Shown: piece by piece, positions 60,901 through 64,000 of the stretch
Layout: each line of letters begins with the position of its first letter
How positions within the stretch are numbered: position 1 is the first letter of the stretch
From: Mytilus californianus
Taxonomy: Eukaryota > Mollusca > Bivalvia > Mytilida > Mytilidae
DNA: 64,000 nt
Direction of reading: 5' to 3'
NCBI RefSeq assembly: GCF_021869535.1
Contig: NW_026262734.1
Span: 111,077,088-111,141,087 of the forward strand
The notes under the pieces: generated by a model
What the model was told of the DNA's origin: nothing
Seen by the model: only the letters and a program-made list of their open reading frames with translations
Databases searched by the model: none
Made by a program: the position numbers and the translations under genes

Positions 60901-62656
60901 TTAACATTTTGCAATGTCAGCCATGTTTCTCGGCAGACAGGGTCATCAGACATTTAAACTAGATACCCCATTGATGATTGTGGCAAAGTTTAAATTAAAT
61001 TTGGCCCAGTAGTTTCAGAGGAGATAATCTCTGTAAAAGTTAATGGACAAAGGATGATGACGACAGTCGATGACAAATGCGATAAGATGGCAAAAGCTCA
61101 TCAGCCTGAAAGCAAGTGTGACTAAGGGAAAACAGACAGATGGAAATGTGCATCACTCTATACCCCCTCCTCTGTCATCACTCTATACCCCTCCTCTGTC
61201 ATCACTCTATACCCCCTCCTCTGTCATCACTCTATACCCCCTCCTCTGTCATCACTCTATACCCCCTCCTCTGTCATCACTCTATACCCCCTCCTCTGTC
61301 TTCACTCTATACCCCCTCCTCTGTCATCACTCTATACCCCTCCTCTGTCATCACTCTATACCCCCTCCTCTGTCATCACTCTATACCCCCTCCTCTGTCA
61401 TCACTACTTCTGCAGCATTTTGACAATGTAGATAACTAGCTTATAAATATTGATTCCATCGCCATCTGTTGCCCCTTTTATTCTGTACTTTCACATTTCA
61501 AATGTCTTAAACATGATGTCAAAATTTTAATTTTTCAAATGAAATCTCATATAAAATATGAGGGGCAGAAGGATAATTTTGGGGATGTCGGATTTTGGAT
61601 GTTTTTTTGGCGGAACTTATCGGAACTCCGGAATTAATGATTATTTTTTTCAGGAATTCAGGATATATCCTTCTGAGAATTCAGGATGACACCCTCACCT
61701 ACCCCCTCAAAAATTAACTGATGCAAAAAATTGCAGTTTTATCTAGAATCTTTTCTTAAAACAGGGAAAGTGTCAAATTTTAAAGATTAACAAAAATATC
61801 TTTCTCTGAAGCTTACATTGTCTAGCTTGCTGCTTTTTCTTTGTTTCTTCCTTTGTTTTATCAGCTGTTTCATGATCAGCATCATAGTATAGATCTTTCT
61901 GGGGCCTAAATATAACAAATATGTATTGTCATTTAAATATTTAAGGAATGACTGTAATATTTTTTCTGTCTATGAAGAAATAACATCAAAAATGTGGTGC
62001 ACACGGAACAACCTGTGTAGCGGGTTATTTTAAAGTGTGCACCACATTTTTGATGTTATTTCGAATAGACAGAAAAAATATTACAGTCATTTCTTATAAT
62101 TTAATTCTAAATTCCATTTTAAACCGGTGTAAACCATGAAAAAACGTTGATGACGTCACGGTCACATGACAAAATTATGTCTATGAGCTGATAAACAAAA
62201 CAACGTCAGCTAATCAGAAGACGCGTTACATCCAAAATTAAATTATTCAATGATAGCAAACAATATTAAGAGAAAAAAACACAAATAATGTATTTGTTAA
62301 AGAGAATATCAAAGTTTGACATTCTTCATGATAATTAATTTTCAGGTTACTTTTCTACTTGCGAAGTTCATGAAAAATTAACTTAAAAAATTAATAGGTG
62401 TGTGTACAATATATAAATGCAATAAAGAAATATATATTGTAAATTCAGAAATTATCGCCTGCATCTATGATTTCAATTGTTGGATAATCAACACAAATGC
62501 TAAGTTTAATTTATTGAGATTTTAAGAATATCAAATTTGAAGTACTTACCTCCACTGATTTTCCTTGTCCATCAGATCAGAGGATTTACATGTCAGATCT
62601 ACCTGGAACCTGTCTATATCTATCTTAGTTATTCTACAGTGAATTGTCATACCGAT
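54641..62656 (-). CDS. SUPT6H: SPT6 transcription elongation factor / histone chaperone, 3' half (nine exons)
   Basis: Exons: 62550-62656, 61817-61905, 60733-60848, 60205-60327, 59615-59775, 58218-58408, 57815-57883, 56502-56677, 54641-54976. They total 1,368 nt, giving 455 aa, with all phases closing and GT..AG borders. In order they encode the end of the S1 RNA-binding domain ([20 protein letters not shown]), a charged linker, the tandem SH2 domains (first with AIIRPSSK, whose Arg is the FLVR-type phosphobinding residue; second with [19 protein letters not shown]), and a TP/SP-rich tail ending [10 protein letters not shown], like the human GDATPLLDEMDR. SPT6 binds phosphorylated RNA polymerase II through tSH2, reassembles nucleosomes during elongation, and acts in the nucleus. 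The N-terminal core (YqgF, HhH, death-like) lies past base 64,000. Confidence 0.95.
55205..56380 (+). repeat. hairpin-tailed element interrupted by family T
   Basis: Outer element 55,211-55,299 plus 56,162-56,380 matches the uninterrupted copy at 26,690-26,985. The inner family T copy occupies 55,300-56,161, with AAAAA at both borders. All of it lies in the last SPT6 intron. Confidence 0.88.
56502..56677 (-). CDS. SUPT6H: SPT6 exon: C-terminal tail
   Basis: 176 nt ending in phase 0. It encodes [20 protein letters not shown] then [20 protein letters not shown], parallel to the LTRAVNALPQNM segment of human SPT6 and rich in TP motifs. Confidence 0.9.
56927..57509. mobile_element. MITE with AAAGGAGTAGGT termini
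   Basis: Left end AAAGGAGTAGGTTCAGTAAG..TTGGCCCCAAA and right end its imperfect inverse (TTTGGGGCCAAAATCGACCC..ACCTACTCCTTT). About 580 bp inside an SPT6 intron, without coding content. Confidence 0.8.
57815..57883 (-). CDS. SUPT6H: SPT6 exon: TP-rich tail, short exon
   Basis: 69 nt. It encodes [20 protein letters not shown] then NLQ; human SPT6 has RTPASINATPANINL here. Phases fit both neighbours. Confidence 0.9.
58218..58408 (-). CDS. SUPT6H: SPT6 exon: C-terminal SH2
   Basis: 191 nt. It encodes [40 protein letters not shown] and KEHFRDPIP, the non-canonical second SH2 domain of SPT6. Confidence 0.95.
58890..59050. mobile_element. foldback MITE
   Basis: Arms ATTCCTTCATGTCATGCTCT...CATTTTAACATGG and CCATGTTAAAATGAG...AGAGCATGACATGAAGGAAT enclose a loop with ACGCTCGGTGAAAAATATC, in an SPT6 intron. 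Confidence 0.88.
59200..59570 (+). repeat. complete family A element
   Basis: Head TGTTACACCACTTTCCCAGG, middle CCCAAGTCAGGAGCCTGTAG, end AGCAATCATACCATATCTCC. Useful as the reference for the broken copies elsewhere in the window. Confidence 0.82.
59615..59775 (-). CDS. SUPT6H: SPT6 exon: SH2-SH2 junction
   Basis: 161 nt. It encodes [20 protein letters not shown] then RDILNFKYY and a Lys-rich helix ending KKKAPSK, equal to the [23 protein letters not shown] region of the human protein. Confidence 0.95.
60205..60327 (-). CDS. SUPT6H: SPT6 exon: N-terminal SH2, second part
   Basis: 123 nt, 41 codons, phase 0 on both sides. It encodes [20 protein letters not shown] then [15 protein letters not shown], strongly conserved in SPT6. 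Confidence 0.95.
60733..60848 (-). CDS. SUPT6H: SPT6 exon: start of N-terminal SH2
   Basis: 116 nt. It encodes [20 protein letters not shown] and [16 protein letters not shown], nearly identical in pattern to human SPT6. The Arg of IIRPSSK is the canonical phosphobinding position. Confidence 0.95.
61147..61405 (+). repeat. 25-bp satellite in SPT6 intron
   Basis: About ten units of ATCACTCTATACCCCCTCCT+CTGTC, two of them one base shorter. It produces overlapping open frames of repeated SSLYTP-type peptides that are not genes. Confidence 0.93.
61817..61905 (-). CDS. SUPT6H: SPT6 exon: charged linker
   Basis: 89 nt, completing Arg. It encodes [20 protein letters not shown] then TKKKQQARQ, matching the YYDFDAEAAD..K.EE...KQQ linker of human SPT6. 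Confidence 0.92.
61944..62255 (-). mobile_element. foldback MITE carrying a CRE palindrome, copy 2
   Basis: Inverted copy of 43,345-43,655: a hairpin at 61,944-62,095, TGACGTCA at 62,151-62,158, and the ACGCGTTACATCCAAAATTA end. It lies between two SPT6 coding exons. Confidence 0.88.
62550..62656 (-). CDS. SUPT6H: SPT6 exon: end of S1 domain (functional copy)
   Basis: 107 nt with acceptor TTTCTTTATAG and donor AG|GTAAGT. It encodes [18 protein letters not shown] and, past the repeat, DLMDKENQW. It is the only one of 14 copies that reaches a donor. It is entered in phase 0 from an exon outside the window. Confidence 0.92.
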
Positions 62657-63916
62657 CTATAAAGAAATAAGATCAGAGGATTTACACCTCAGATCTACCT
62701 GGAACCTGTCTATATCTATCTTAGTTATTCTACAGTGGATTATCATACCGATCTATAAAGAAATAAGATCAGAGGATTTACACGTCAGATCTACCTGGAA
62801 CCTGTCTATATCTATCTTAGTTATTCTACAGTGGATTGTCATACCGATCTATAAAGAAATAAGATCAGAGGATTTACACGTCAGATCTACCTGGAACCTG
62901 TCTATATCTATCTTAGTTATTCTACAGTGAATTGTCATACCGATCTATAAAGAAATAAGATCAGAGGATTTACACGTCAGATCTACCTGGAACCTGTCTA
63001 TATCTATCTTAGTTATTCTACAGTGAATTGTCATACCGATCTATAAAGAAATAAGATCAGAGGATTTACACATCAGATCTACCTGGAACCTGTCTATATC
63101 TATCTTAGTTATTCTACAGTGAATTGTCATACCGATCTATAAAGAAATAAGATCAGAGGATTTACACGTCAGATCTACCTGGAACCTGTCTATATCTATC
63201 TTAGTTATTCTACAGTGAATTGTCATACCGATCTATAAAGAAATATGATCAGAGGATTTACACGTCAGATCTACCTGGAACCTGTCTATATCTATCTTAG
63301 TTATTCTACAGTGGATTGTCATACCGATCTATAAAGAAATAAGATCAGAGGATTTACATGTCAGATCTACCTGGAACCTGTCTATATCTATCTTAGTTAT
63401 TCTACAGTGAATTGTCATACCGATCTATAAAGAAATAAGATCAGAGGATTTACACGTCAGATCTACCTGGAACCTGTCTATATCTATCTTAGTTATTCTA
63501 CAGTGGATTGTCATACCGATCTATAAAGAAATAAGATCAGAGGATTTACACCTCAGATCTACCTGGAACCTGTCTATATCTATCTTAGTTATTCTACAGT
63601 GGATTGTCATACTGATCTATAAAGAAATAAGATCAGAGGATTTACACGTCAGATCTACCTGGAACCTGTCTATATCTATCTTAGTTATTCTACAGTGAAT
63701 TGTCATACCGATCTATAAAGAAATAAGATCAGAGGATTTACACGTCAGATCTACCTGGAACCTGTCTATATCTATCTTAGTTATTCTACAGTGAATTGTC
63801 ATACCGATCTATAAAGAAATAAGATCAGAGGATTTACACGTCAGATCTACCTGGAACCTGTCTATATCTATCTTAGTTATTCTACAGTGAATTGTCATAC
63901 CGATCTATAAAGAAAT
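62575..63916 (-). repeat. 14-copy, 96-bp tandem array of an SPT6 acceptor-exon segment
   Basis: GATCAGAGG starts at 62575, 62671, 62767 and so on to 63823, always 96 bp apart. Each unit on the minus strand is TTATTTCTTTATAG, then the first 82 nt of the S1 exon up to TCCTCTGATC. Unit differences are few, mostly at the Thr codon (ACA, ACG, AGG or ATG) and one base in the ATT/ATC codon area. The array directly abuts the functional exon. Confidence 0.97.
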
Positions 63917-64000
63917 CATAATATTTTTTATGTTATAAAATCAGAAGTTAAACTCCATAAATTATAGTTAGCTATAACGTAAGACAAATACCAAATTTTT

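Noticed and set aside
61070-61439. Open frames of repeated [14 protein letters not shown]
   Set aside because: They arise from the 25-bp satellite in an SPT6 intron, on the strand opposite to SPT6.

Overview
The window is eukaryotic, very AT-rich and dominated by repeats. It looks like a bivalve mollusc genome, most likely a mussel of the Mytilus type. The reasons are small exons separated by 0.5-4 kb introns with GT..AG borders, animal orthologues (SPT6, RASL10 and an AidB/ACDH-11-type acyl-CoA dehydrogenase), and many element families with 25-180 bp tandem cores of the kind described from bivalves. The species call is inference; the exon models were built by hand from splice sites, reading phase and remembered family conservation.

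Layout. (1) 8,564-30,972, minus strand: a complete 13-exon gene for an AidB/ACDH-11-like acyl-CoA dehydrogenase, 612 aa, with all phases closing. Exon 7 exists as two diverged 95-bp copies (19,107-19,201 and 17,156-17,250) that look mutually exclusive. (2) About 29.5-34.4 kb: two foldback elements whose inverted ends are arrays of a short motif. They have 8-bp target duplications and bracket exon 1 of that gene within about 100 bp on each side. Decayed LINE fragments follow. (3) 35.1-37.0 kb: a 26-bp satellite invaded by one repeat, itself invaded by another. (4) 39,545-40,171, plus strand: an intronless RASL10B-like small GTPase with a promoter-proximal degenerate repeat. (5) 40.4-53.3 kb: no convincing cellular gene; MITE-like palindromes, tandem arrays and LINE relics. 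(6) 54,641-62,656, minus strand: the 3' half of SPT6 (SUPT6H), nine exons covering the end of the S1 domain, the tandem SH2 domains and the TP/SP-rich tail to the stop. The gene continues beyond base 64,000.

The most unusual structure is at 62,575-63,916. The first visible SPT6 exon, with its own polypyrimidine tract and 3' splice site, is tandemly copied 14 times at exactly 96 bp. Only the last copy retains the exon end and 5' splice site, and in-frame read-through of any other copy meets a TAG. Smaller duplications of exon ends with donor sites occur at two exons of the dehydrogenase gene, so partial exon plus splice-site duplication recurs in this locus.

The three genes have no evident joint pathway: fatty acyl-CoA metabolism, small-GTPase signalling, and transcription elongation/histone chaperoning. 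No tRNA, rRNA, CRISPR or bacterial-type feature was seen.
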